This document shows, piece after piece, positions 23,201 through 34,301 of a stretch of 64,000 bases of DNA. The DNA is from Kalaharituber pfeilii. Taxonomy: Eukaryota; Ascomycota; Pezizomycetes; Pezizales; Pezizaceae. Every line of letters starts with the position of its first letter. The first letter of the stretch is position 1. Below the pieces are notes generated by a model. It was given only the letters and a program-made list of their open reading frames with translations, was not told where the DNA came from and did no database searches. A program made the position numbers and the translations under genes. Location of the stretch: positions 806,001 to 870,000 of the forward strand of contig WHUZ01000008.1 in assembly GCA_015179045.1 (NCBI GenBank), given 5' to 3'.

Positions 23201-25562
23201 GAATGGAAGCAAACGCAGGTAAGGTCTTGGTATTTTCCTAATCGAGAAATGACCCTCGCGCGGTCTGTCATCTCCTCAGCGAGGCTGAGTTCGCTCCTGG
23301 GCATATATGTGTATACCATTCGTCTTGTACATTTATATATGCACACAATATATACAGGAACCTTCTATAATACTCGTTGCTAACACGTTAAAAAAGGCTA
23401 CTATTACAGCTACAGTTATATAGTCCGATTTGACAATTAGGCAGTAATTACTAATGGTAGCTTAGGGCAAAAGCATTTGTGTTTTTCCAATAGCCTGAGG
23501 CTCATTCGCAATTGATAACATGTGCTTATATCTAATTATGTCCTTCAATACAAAGTTATGCGGCAGATGTGGGGTAAAACCTTGGCGCAATGTACTCCGT
23601 AGGTGTAGAGAAAACGCTAGTCAGTGGTTGGTCAAATATCGGTGCAGCATTCCCTATGCCTTGGCGAATACATACTTAACTGATTTGTTTTGCAGCAGCG
23701 CAGTTGGGCTGGGTCTTTGCACCTCTTGGCAGCAACCAGTTCCTGTCTGGGCAATCTCGAGACTGCCTATCTGGGTACGAGAACAAGTTTGGCGCAGTGT
23801 TGCCAGTCGAGCGTAGTACCGTAGAATCAGGCGGCAGCTCAGGGCGACGATAACTTCATGATCGCTCAACGTTAATCTTCCATCATCAGCTATGAGATAG
23901 TTTATTCTACTGCTCTTGATGCTGTAGTGCTAACTAGATTCTTACTCAAACTTATAAAATTCATGTCAAAAGTGGGCTTGCTATATCGCAATTCTGCCAG
24001 ACCATAATACTAGAATCAACTCTTGTCAACTTTATTTCAGTAATACAGTACTTTTACTATGCAACATCATAGACTAGAGAAGTGGTGATACTTGTAGGTA
24101 CTGCTTAGTAGCAGTTGGGCACAAGACTAGATGTTGCTGTATTTGAGATCTCTGTAGTAGTAACTATTTACTAATGCTTAAGTGACAGTAAATTATAGCT
24201 GGTCAATGTACTAATACTTGGCAGACATTTAGTTGTGGTCAGTCAACATCCCAATATCTTATTGATGTATGAAAGTGTAAATTCAAAAGCTTAACTCAAA
24301 TTTCTGACAAAACAATTAATAAACAATCCATCTAGGTGAATATTTGAGCTGTACTTAAATACTTCAGTAATGATTTTTCCTGACACTCATGTCCAATGAT
24401 ATTCTATGCCAACTGAATCTACTAAGCGATACTTCAGTCACATTTGAAGCAAACCCAGTGTAATAAATCTTGAATTAGTTATTCTACCATTAGCCAAGCA
24501 ATGTAGCCAGTGGACGGTCGCTTGAGGGTTGATCTACATGCAGCAAACGTAGAATCTGACCCCCCACTGTACCGGCTGACGCGTTTGTCATAGGGGTTGG
24601 CTGATGTAGTGGCTAAAGATTCGGTTCCTCACGTGGGTATATGTTCCACGTGCAACAGTGTACCCGCGTGGCACATGGTGCACGTGGCTTCAAGAGCGAT
24701 AGCCTCTGTAGAGATACATCTGGTCAGAGATTCAGGTACTCCACTTGACATATACAATACTGGGTGGATTAGTAGCAGAGCTAGTATGCTATGAAGCAAT
24801 TTGTTAATTATGTTCTAAGTCTGAACGTTATGGCTTGATAAACATTGCTGTGCTGGAGTAATCATAGAATATGATGTATAAAATGCATATGAAAAATGTA
24901 TGTGTACCTATGGGTACAACATAGACCCTCTAGTCGAATGATATGTAACCTCATAAAATGTACAGTGTAATCATATTCATCGATGAATGTGAATTTATGC
25001 TCGATAATCCCGAGTTTCTATTTTCTAGTAGAACATATAATGAGTAGGTTTCCATACGGAGTTTCACTTAGCCCTAGCTGGCTGCTCAGCTGCCCGCAAC
25101 GGTTGGAAAGTTGCTCTCAGCAAGAGTTAGCAGAGGTGCGAAATGGGTTAGCAGATAATCTAGACTGCTCCACTCAATAGATTATCACAGGCCTAGGCGG
25201 TATTGATTACCGTTTCATAGTTGTTCCAAGAAACGAACACTAGGATCTAGCCTGAGAGCGTTGAGTGATCACGACTCGCTGATTAGGTGAACAATACCAT
25301 GCACACTATAATCGTCCGCTTGAACTGCAAGTTCGAAGTTCGGATTTTTGACAGATCTGTGGTGCACATAGTACTGGTTTTACTACATTTCGGGCGAAAA
25401 TACCCCAAAGGCCCTGAGCACGAGAGCTCTCAGACCCTATAGGTAACCATTACCTAGGAAATGGCAAGATATAATACCTCCATATTTAGCAGTAGATTGT
25501 TTCCTGTTAAAGGATCTCCAGCTCCGCCCCCGATCACCACGGAAATCCCTCTTAGCAGCTAC
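20216..25562. other. Gene-poor AT-rich stretch
   Basis: No supported gene. Short frames (for example 22179-22391 after a TATAAAG-like site, and 23520-23816) have no domain or splice support. A 15-bp match to the right end of the 9-bp-TSD family (CTGGGTACGAGAACA) sits at 23771-23785. Confidence 0.5.
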
Positions 25563-25571
25563 TTAAGCGCC

Positions 25572-25617
25572 TGTTACGGCCGCGTAGGCCGAAAATAATA
25601 GTCTGGGCACGAGAACA
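25572..25617. mobile_element. 46-bp element with exact 9-bp target duplication
   Basis: Flanked by exact TTAAGCGCC at 25563-25571 and 25618-25626. It starts TGTTACGG and ends CTGGGCACGAGAACA. The interior GGCCGAAAATAATAGTCTGGG is the complement of the left part of the 31.0-kb copy, so this is an internally and terminally shortened family member. Confidence 0.7.
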
Positions 25618-25626
25618 TTAAGCGCC

Positions 25627-27729
25627 CTTTTTCCATTTATTTTCTTTGGTCCCCAGTGGCCGACAGCCCAACAAAAGTAGAAACAGACGCAAATTTCCCA
25701 GCGCAGGTCAGATTTCCAGTCTCTAGCATGGGTAAGCGAGCGCAAGACCCAACTACGCAGTTATAATCGTCATTCCGGCCCCCTCTCCTTACCTCCGGAT
25801 CCCCACTCCCGGCCCGACAATTACTCTATCAAGTGAATCCGAAAAAACTCACATGCATGCGCTGGGTATGTTTTCCCATGCATCCAAAGAAAGGAAAAAT
25901 TTAATTATGGGGGTGGTGTACCTGTTTTTGTTCCGTCAGTGGGACATCGCGGCACGGTGTGCATGGCCAGCCCCAGGGGCTAAATAGGATAATGAACAGA
26001 AAGGGATCCTACTGGATAGATAAATTGTGTATATTACCCAGCCGAAATCATAATACCTTAATATTATAAACACAGAGAATGCAGTTGGGGGATTACAATA
26101 CCTGTTAACGGGCCAGTAGGTTGCAAGCATAGATAGATAACTCCGAACGGCACTAATGGAAAGCCTGAACGGGAGGTCTGCTACGAGATATACAGTAAAA
26201 ACACCTGTTAGCAGCAGGTAGAAAGATGAACAGAAAAATCCGCGATTGGATCCTTCTATACCCCAGCTGAGACATCATTCGTATCATTTGTCCTGAGGCT
26301 ACTGAAACTGTACATACTTCCCTGCCGGCACTGTACCCGAGAAACGGTAACATTTCAGTGCGGCACATAGTGGATTCTGAGCACGGATTGGCAGGCATAT
26401 CATAAATCAGAAAGTAGGTGTAATCAACACCAACTGGACCTAAAAACATGCAAACAGAAGATTCGAAGAAGCAAGGCAAGTCATATGCACATGAAATGCA
26501 AATTCCATACTATGTCCAGACCATATAAAAATAGTAGTTTCGGGGCCATAGACTCGGAGCCCAGCATTCTGCGCTCGGATTTCCAGGGTTCAATGGATTC
26601 GTTGGATTGGTATTAATTATAGTGCTGTTCAGGTTCTTTTTCAGGAGTCGGAGTTCCGTAGCTACCTCGAGCTGCACACCGTGGCCATGAGGGCTTAGCA
26701 AAATGTCCTACATTCCTGAATATAAGGCTATACTGGCCTTTACTATGTCGGCAACGAGCTTACTAGGAGAACAAATTGGCGTGCAGGCCTGCTCGGCGGG
26801 TTAATCAGAGTCTGAGATGTCAAATATTAAAGGAACATGATTTTGCTGTGACAGTGTTTAAGGCTAGATTGATGGGGATCGGTCTTTCAGCAAAGGCATT
26901 CCTGGAGTGAGAGTGAGTGAAAGTTTATGCAAAAGTTATTTCCTCGCCATTAGTGTGCGGAGTCGGCATCGAACAACAAAAAATCTGTCTTGAAGGTACC
27001 TGCTCAGTGCGCTGGATGAATTTATTGGAGATACCCATTTTTATTAGGCGCCTGAAAACGACTGTTGAAGAGAAACTCGTCCTTGAAAGATCCTATCTAC
27101 CATCTTGTTTGTTGTATTTACTTGCACAGTAGGAACTAACGGATACCCAATCGAGTGCAGTACTGGCCCTATAAGACACAGACCATCACACTATGTGCGT
27201 TACCCTGAAAACAATCGTTTGTCTACTGGTATTAGTAGTACTAGTACTTAGGTAGTTATGTGGCACAATATTTGCTACACTGCCAAGACAGCTCCAAAAC
27301 AGACCTACTGTGGCACGAGAACAGACTTGCTGTCAGTTTCACTGCCATATCGGCTCTTAATCACTTATTCTCACTCCTGAGTATGATACTGTCTCAAATC
27401 CTTTAGGGCGACAGCAATAGTATGTGTAGAGCAAAAACCAAGGGACAGGCGACTGTCAAAGGCAGTCATTGGCATAGTTAGCGTCCTTGACACACAGAGA
27501 ACAAAGTTTGACCGTTCCCACAGATGAGTCTCCTACCTACCTTCTCCCTCGTTGTTCACGCTGGTTCAGTAGCAGCCGTCCAGTCATAAGTGAGGCCATA
27601 CAGCTCCTCCTCAATCTCCCCACCCACCCCCGTGTTCCACCTCACCACTCAGATGCGCAGCAATAGTATTATGATATGACGAGACTACGTCCCATTATAT
27701 CTCGTCTCACGCCGTCCTGTTGCAGAGCC
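25627..27729. other. Gene-poor stretch
   Basis: No supported gene. TGGCACGAGAACA at 27311-27323 repeats the right end of the small TIR family and lies between GACCTACTG and GACTTGCTG, a possible decayed remnant. Confidence 0.4.
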
Positions 27730-27836
27730 ATGTCTACTCCCACCTCACCAAACAAGCGGCGTCGATCAGCCTCACCGGTATTGGGCGCCTTCCAGCAACT
27801 TAATCCATCTCCTCCGATATTTCACGAAGTATTATA
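27730..27836 (+). pseudogene. Coding-like gene start cut by a MITE
   Basis: An ATG at 27730 opens MSTPTSPNKRRRSASPVLGA and continues FQQLNPSPPIFHEVLY up to the edge of the MITE at 27837. The basic, Ser/Pro-rich N-terminus resembles a nuclear protein start. Joining across the MITE gives no continuation, so this may be a truncated gene copy. Confidence 0.35.
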
Positions 27837-28491
27837 TAGTCTTACCTTGCTATGACGAACCCAGCTATAGCGAAAATCTTGCTATATTGAAAATGTTGCG
27901 GCGCCTTCATCCCATTTGTACCCATACACCCTTGTTATAGCGAAATTCGGTCAAATAACGAATATGAGAATGAGATAAGAGTGAAGTTATTTTCATCTAC
28001 ATGCATTTTACTCTTGCTACAATGAAAAGCGGCTAATGAAATACATGACTAATCAAGAGACTTGCCCAGTGTCAATTCTGAATCCCCTATGCTACTCATT
28101 ACCAGAGAATTTTCCACACTAGTATTATACCTCTTTATCCGTTAAATGCTTTATAAACTCGTCGAGTGTTCCTTTTTGATCTTTGGCTCTAATCACTTTT
28201 TGCATATTTGTAGCTTCTCCAGCTTGCTCAATGCCAGGCGTTTTCAAGGCTTTTTTCTGAGTTAATATAGCAATTTACCAAATCATGCTCAATTATTACC
28301 TATTTAAGTCATCAATATTTCCGAGTTGGGTTATTTCCTTCAAGAGTAAAATGGCGAAATTAAAGCTTATTGCTTTATACTAAGGATCTTTATTTATCTG
28401 CCAAACTTTTCTGCCACTCAATATTCTAAATATTCTATAACGAAACCTTGCTTGACGAATTTCTGCCTCTCATTATAGCAAGGTAAGACTG
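27837..28491. mobile_element. MITE copy 2, pogo/Fot-like, inverted
   Basis: TA-flanked (27835-27836 and 28492-28493). The left end is TAGTCTTACCTTGCTATGACG and the right end is GCAAGGTAAGACTG. Interior motifs (GGCGCCTTCATCCC, GCTATAGCGAAAA) match copies 1 and 3 in reverse orientation. 655 bp, non-coding. Confidence 0.8.
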
Positions 28492-28493
28492 TA

Positions 28494-29438
28494 CTGAGCA
28501 CAACCTTACGTAGCACACAGCAAAGACAGAGCCATGTTTACGTCAATGCTATAATGCTTTTTGCTAAAATATAACATTCACACCAGAGACACCGTCTCTG
28601 TTTCTAAATATAGCTAGACTACTCTGGCAACCTTACTGTCGTGTGCTGTCACAGGAACAAAACCAACTGGTACGCTTTAAGCCTTCAGAAATCTCGATCA
28701 ATGTTAGCAGTTATTGGATCAGATTGTAGGGTTAGATACGGGTATATGCGACGGCAGCGCGGTATATATGCTCCTATGAAGGGCGGTGCGACCGAAATGA
28801 GGTACATGCGCAGTGTACTCATTCACTGCCTGGTGTGTGCACAAAAAAATGCCAAAAAGTTGACATCAATAATTCCGAGTGTCAGATCATAGGCACTCGA
28901 AGCAGCGCGACACTGGGAAGAAGCAATATATATCTCGGAACAACGGTACTGATGCGTCCTTATAAGAATAGTATAATCCCAGTTTCGTAACGGTCCCCTG
29001 CCTTGTAATGTGGCCCGGACTTGATATATCGTTATCAAGGTGATCATGCATGCATATGAATATAGCATTATTCACCTTCGATATGAAAAATTTTACAAGG
29101 TCAAATATTGTCCCTTGCAGTGGGCGATACTGTGAGTGAGTTATCCGATATAAAGTAGAGAAAAGGGACTCCTTGTATAGTTGATCCATGTTATCGATTG
29201 TCCCACTTACTGATAATAGAGCCATGTTTTGGCGAACCGGGAAGAACCGGGAAGTGGGTTCCTGTGCTGCTTGATTATGAGATAATTAAGCTGTTATAGT
29301 TCATCCGATATTCAAGTATGGTCAGATATTGTTACTGCAAGCCTACTACACATCACATCAATTTATGTAGCTCCGTCATTTCGATAGATGTTTGCTTTGT
29401 CAATGTCAGCTTAAGCCGAATAATCAGCAGGCAATGTA
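28494..29438. other. Stretch between MITE copies 2 and 3
   Basis: No gene supported. The longest frames lack motifs. Confidence 0.4.
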
Positions 29439-29440
29439 TA

Positions 29441-30088
29441 AAGTCTCACCTTGTTATAACGAAAGGCAAAAATTTGGCCATGTTTATTCGTTATAGCAGG
29501 TTTTGTTATAGAATATCGAGTGCCAAATTAGTCAGAAAGCTTGCAGGTAAATAGAGATCTGAAGTTTGAGAAATTAGAGCAATAGGCTTTAAATCCGCAG
29601 TTTTACTATTGAAGGAAAATATCCCAAGTAGAAAATGTTGCAGCTACAAATTAGGAAAGAAAACCTGAATTTGTAGATATCTATATCAACACACTCAGAG
29701 AAAAATGTCTACAAAACATTGGGCATTGAGTACACTAGAGAAGCAACAAGTATGTAAAATGAGATTAGAGACAAAACATCAAAAAGAAGCCCTAGATGAG
29801 TTCCAAAAGTATAAAGAGGTATGATACTAATCTAATTATAATATGTGTGGAAGGTTTTCCGGTAATGTGTGGGGGACTTATATTTGACAGTGGACAAGTA
29901 CCTTAATTAGTCAGGTATTTTATAGCTGCTTTTCGTGATAGTAGGAGTAATTTGTATGTAGATGAAAATAACTTCACTCCTATCTCATTTTCGTTTCCTT
30001 ATTTGGTGGAATTTCGTTATAACAAGGGGTGATTGAGTGCAATCGGGATGAAGGCGCCACGACATTTTAGTATAGCAAGGTAAGACTG
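29441..30088. mobile_element. MITE copy 3, pogo/Fot-like
   Basis: TA-flanked (29439-29440, 30089-30090). Left end AAGTCTCACCTTGTTATAACG, right end GCAAGGTAAGACTG. The interior shares AAAAAGAAGCCCTAGATGAG-type sequence with copy 1 (AAAAAGAAACCCTAGACGCA). 648 bp, same orientation as copy 1. Confidence 0.82.
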
Positions 30089-30090
30089 TA

Positions 30091-31015
30091 ATGTATGTAT
30101 GCTTATGTATAGGAATGAGCCTTTTCTAATTGATAGGCTGATTTCCATATGAACATTGAACCTGCAGACTGCGAATGTCAGGAATGAGTTATAGGGGACA
30201 TTGAAGATAGGAACATGGAACACAACGTTAAAAGCATCGACAAAAGAAGACAGAGTATGTCAAAGAACCACTGAATCCAGCAGCGGCTGAGCTGGCCTCC
30301 ACATGATTTCGTTGTCGGAAGATATTCGCAAGTACACATGCATGATAAGACAGTTTAACTGCCGAGGCTCTTGCACCCAATAACACATTGTTGCTTGATT
30401 CCGTCATCACCGTACAAGCAAGAGTTCTGTAACTTGCGGGAGAAGGGTGCGTCTTGACATTGGTGATATCGATGCAAGGACAGATGGAAGACGGGCCGAT
30501 GCAAGTGAGAGCAGTAGACGATCCAAATTCAAGAGTGGTAATCTCGAATTCTGCTTGCTAACCAGACTATGTACAAGTATGTATAAGTCAAGTGTCTACC
30601 AAAGTACTGCCCTCCGTAAATGTTTGACTTTATATATTCCCTGTTCTTAACGGACTTGCAAATTCATGTGCGCGACTAGTCTTGTAAGGAAGCGCGCGAC
30701 CTGTTTTGGCTCGGTGGGACAGCTCGCATGAAGCCAAGTATGGCATACTATAGCTACCTAAGCCGGTATAATGTGAGTACTAAGTACTTAACGTAGTATA
30801 AGTTACGCATCAAGAAAACGTTCATTCTTCCACGGTATCGCAATTCATGGATACATGGAACGTTTCGGCCCGTAAGAGAGAACTGGGTGCGGGCAGTGTA
30901 GACAGGGACGTACTTTACTTCCATGACGAGTACAAGTCATCCTTAACATTTTGGTAAACTTTGTTCCCCAGCAGCTTGGTTATGTTTTTCATCGACCAGT
31001 ACCAATGTCGAGAAT
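30091..31015. other. Stretch after MITE copy 3
   Basis: Nothing recognised on either strand. Confidence 0.4.
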
Positions 31016-31124
31016 TGTTCTCGTGCCCAGACTATTATTTTCGGCCTCCGCCATGGCTTAGCAGAAGGTGTCTTTGCTATTATTTCTTGGCAGCACACCG
31101 TCTCTTAGGCTGGGTACGAGAACA
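31016..31124. mobile_element. 109-bp TIR element with exact 9-bp target duplication
   Basis: Ends TGTTCTCGTGCCCAG and CTGGGTACGAGAACA, flanked by exact GTCGAGAAT at 31007-31015 and 31125-31133. The interior begins ACTATTATTTTCGGCC, shared with the 25.57-kb copy. A 9-bp duplication is typical of MULE-type transposition. Longest member in the window. Confidence 0.8.
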
Positions 31125-31133
31125 GTCGAGAAT

Positions 31134-34100
31134 CTAAACCTTTACGCCCCACCAATATATTTCTTGCATTCTCAGGACTATACTTCTATACCTACCTTCC
31201 CGGCCGCACTCCTTCGACCAGTCTCAACCGCCTTCTGCGTTTAATTCATAGTATTTGGCGTTTGATTGCAAGGCTTTATCTTATCCAGCTCACAATCCTA
31301 TTAGTCTGGCAGACACCAATCCTATTATCTGATGACTATTGGTACTGTACTCATGATGCCTTGCGGAACTCCCAGTTCATGTGGCTATATACCGAAGACA
31401 TGCTGGCCAACGGTGGCTGCCACTGCAGAAGGTCAGAAGGTCTTCACAGGCTATAAGGACGGATTACTTGGATATTTAGTACATTGGAAATAGGAAGTGT
31501 GGTGATAACTCGCCCCCAAGTCAGTTCACTAAAGCAGTACCATCGTTTTCAATCGTGGATCCCGCTGACCCTTGCACTCTGGTGGGGCAAAAGCTATCAT
31601 TTTGACAGTTATGACAAGGATCTGCACTAAAGCATCTGCCCAATGAGATCTGTGGGCTTCCATTTCACCTTCCAGAACGATTCAGTTCGTCACACGGGCA
31701 AGCAGGTAAAGTGTAGATGCTAGGGCAATCCTTTTCAAGACAGACGAGCACCGATTATTCATGCCATTCCTTGGGCGCTTTTAGGGACAATAAGTTTCAA
31801 GTTGTTAATGGTGCGGAAAAGGAATATCCCGCATTTTCAATGTCCCTGAGACCAGAGAGGTATAACGCAGAGATGCCGGCGGAATGACACCGTACGTTTT
31901 GGTCTCACTAAAAAAAAAAAGAACTCTCCCAAAGCAGATATCATACCTGTAGGCATTTCGTGCCGGGACTTCCGTTAGATTTCTCGCTAGCGCATGTTGT
32001 GTGCCAGGATCCGACCTCGCAAGGAATGAATCTATGCGAAGTCCATGCAGCAATTATTGGAGGAGTCAACCATGTCGTGGGATTGATCATCGTCCGTCTA
32101 GTACTTGTGTACATAGTCGTCGTTGATAAGGTAGAGAACTCCTGAACAAATCGGCTTAGGGACGAGCTGGATCGGGGAACTTGAAGGAACAAGATCAGCT
32201 AATAACGTTTATTCAATGGCAAGAATGCAGGTTTTGCAAGTATGTAACAATAGAGGGGCAAAGTGTTAGCTAAGTGCGGTGGCGGGTATTCTTCCGAAAA
32301 TCATTTCACTATCGAGCCCCTTTTTCTGGGACCTGGTCGAATGTCTATCGGCTTCATAACTTTGGTGAGGCGCCTGAACGGTTCCTGGAAGCTGGTACGA
32401 TTGTTTACCCTGAGCAAGCCAGTTGTTTGCTGACCTCTCGGGTTGCAACCATCTTTATACAGTACATGCCAAAGTCTGCTAATTCATCCCTTTTACAGCA
32501 TTTTGTCATTTCTGAGGGGAGAAGTGCAAACACAATTATCATGGAGCTTTCAACGCGAGCTAAGGAGTATTGTAGGTAGTTATTATCCTCCAAAAAGACA
32601 TTTCGCAAGGATAAATTGTGCATGATCGTACGCGCTTCATCTCCCGAGTGTTACTGACCATACTCCACATGGAGAAAAGTGATTTACTTAGATCGACAGC
32701 AGAACTCTTCGCTTCCCAATTGAGCTAGCCAGTTTAGCTCTGGGCAAGCACAGCACACTTGGATCTGGAGTGCAGCAGCGGACTGTGTTGCAATGTGTTC
32801 CAGAGCAGGGCGAGCTTAGTGTAACGTTGATTCCATGCGGAAGAATACAAATATCCCTGCATACCCTGGAGAGATGCTTGGCACTAAACCACGCCGCGTA
32901 AGGATCAGCAACATGTCAACCGAGGCCGTCGATTGGGAGGTGGGGTTACGGTCGTGCTTCTCAACCCAGCGACAGTCTGCTCCACATACAGTACCTCTAG
33001 GTACTACGTGCCTCTGGGACCCAGGCGTACCACGGGAGCACCCTCGTGAGCCGCAGGATTGCGATGAAAGCACGTACTCATTCTGCGCCCGGCCGGCCAG
33101 GCGTCTGAGTGTCTAGCCTGGCGGCAGCTCTCACAGGCAATCTGGCCTGCATGGCCATGGTCATCGCTCACCAGTCCCTGGGAAATAAGTATAGCAAAGC
33201 AATCCAATCCTCTAGCGTACTAGAGTGCGTACTTTACTGTTCTCGTCTTCAACCCTGCTTGGCGAATGCTCGTCAACTTCATAATCATATCCTAGCCTTG
33301 GTCATTTTGTCCCCTGTCAGCATTTTCACACGATCCCTCCCATGGCAAGTGTTTTTTTTTTTTTTTTTTTTCCCACTGCAGCACTTCGTTCCATCTTGAA
33401 TCACTGGATGCCCAATTCCACTCTTGGTGCAATATTCCATTAGCCTGCAATGGACCGGTAGCTCTATCTTTGAGTGGATATGCGTTACACTCCCTGCCAG
33501 CGTGGCCAGGGGCACCAATGACCGAAGGAGTCGGGTTCCAGATGGCTCGCTCGAGGCCTTATGTGTGCAGGCTTCAAGAAACGTCTAGCGCAAGCTTAAT
33601 TGTTCAAAGTGTAGAGTAGAGGAAGATGGGGAGCGTTGTTGCAGGGTTCCAGCATAGTGGAGGGGGGCGCGAGCACCAGTCAGAGCAGAGCAGTCCGGTG
33701 GGTGTGCTCAGGTTTAATCTTTATTAGGACTAAACCTGCAGTGTGCTTGGGGGCCAGCTTGACGATGAGCTTATGGCGGGCGACACGAGCGAGCGAGCGA
33801 GAGAGGCGACTCAATACAAGGTTGTACCCCCTCCCCATACTCAGCCAGCGCGGCGAGTTGCGAGCCCACCCAATTTACCCAATATTGCAGACCCATGACC
33901 ATGAAGTGCGCTTTGCTCTAACTTAGAATGAGTCCAATGATGCTCACTAAGAGGCCGTAATGCTAAAGCGGCAGATACTCAATTCCCACTCCTCTCCATA
34001 CTTCCCCGTCTTCGCTAGACCACATCACCACTTGTCCGCCAATCAACCCCACCGGACAAGCCCGAGGAAAGAAGAAATTTGCGGAAGAGAGAAGCCAACC

Positions 34101-34301
34101 CAGCATAGCATCTGGAAAGGCTCCAGCGACAGGTCTCAGCGTCTTGCCCCGTCCGGCCCCCTCCGCCCCCCTCCACACACACATTTGCACGCACCACCGC
34201 TGGCAAGGACCAAGTCGAAACACTCAAACTACTTGAACTAAGGCTACAAGGGAGTGCCGGGAAGTGAGGCCTGCCTCGAAAGCTTGAGTACAATAAGAAA
34301 G
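31134..34301. other. Gene-poor stretch before the C2H2 factor
   Basis: No supported gene. It contains a T-run at 33352-33371 and, close to 34.3 kb, the presumed promoter and leader of the transcription-factor gene. Confidence 0.4.

Noticed and set aside
24597..24794. tRNA or SINE head suggested by GTAGTGGCTAAAGATTCGGTTCC
   Set aside because: No B-box at a usable distance and no cloverleaf.
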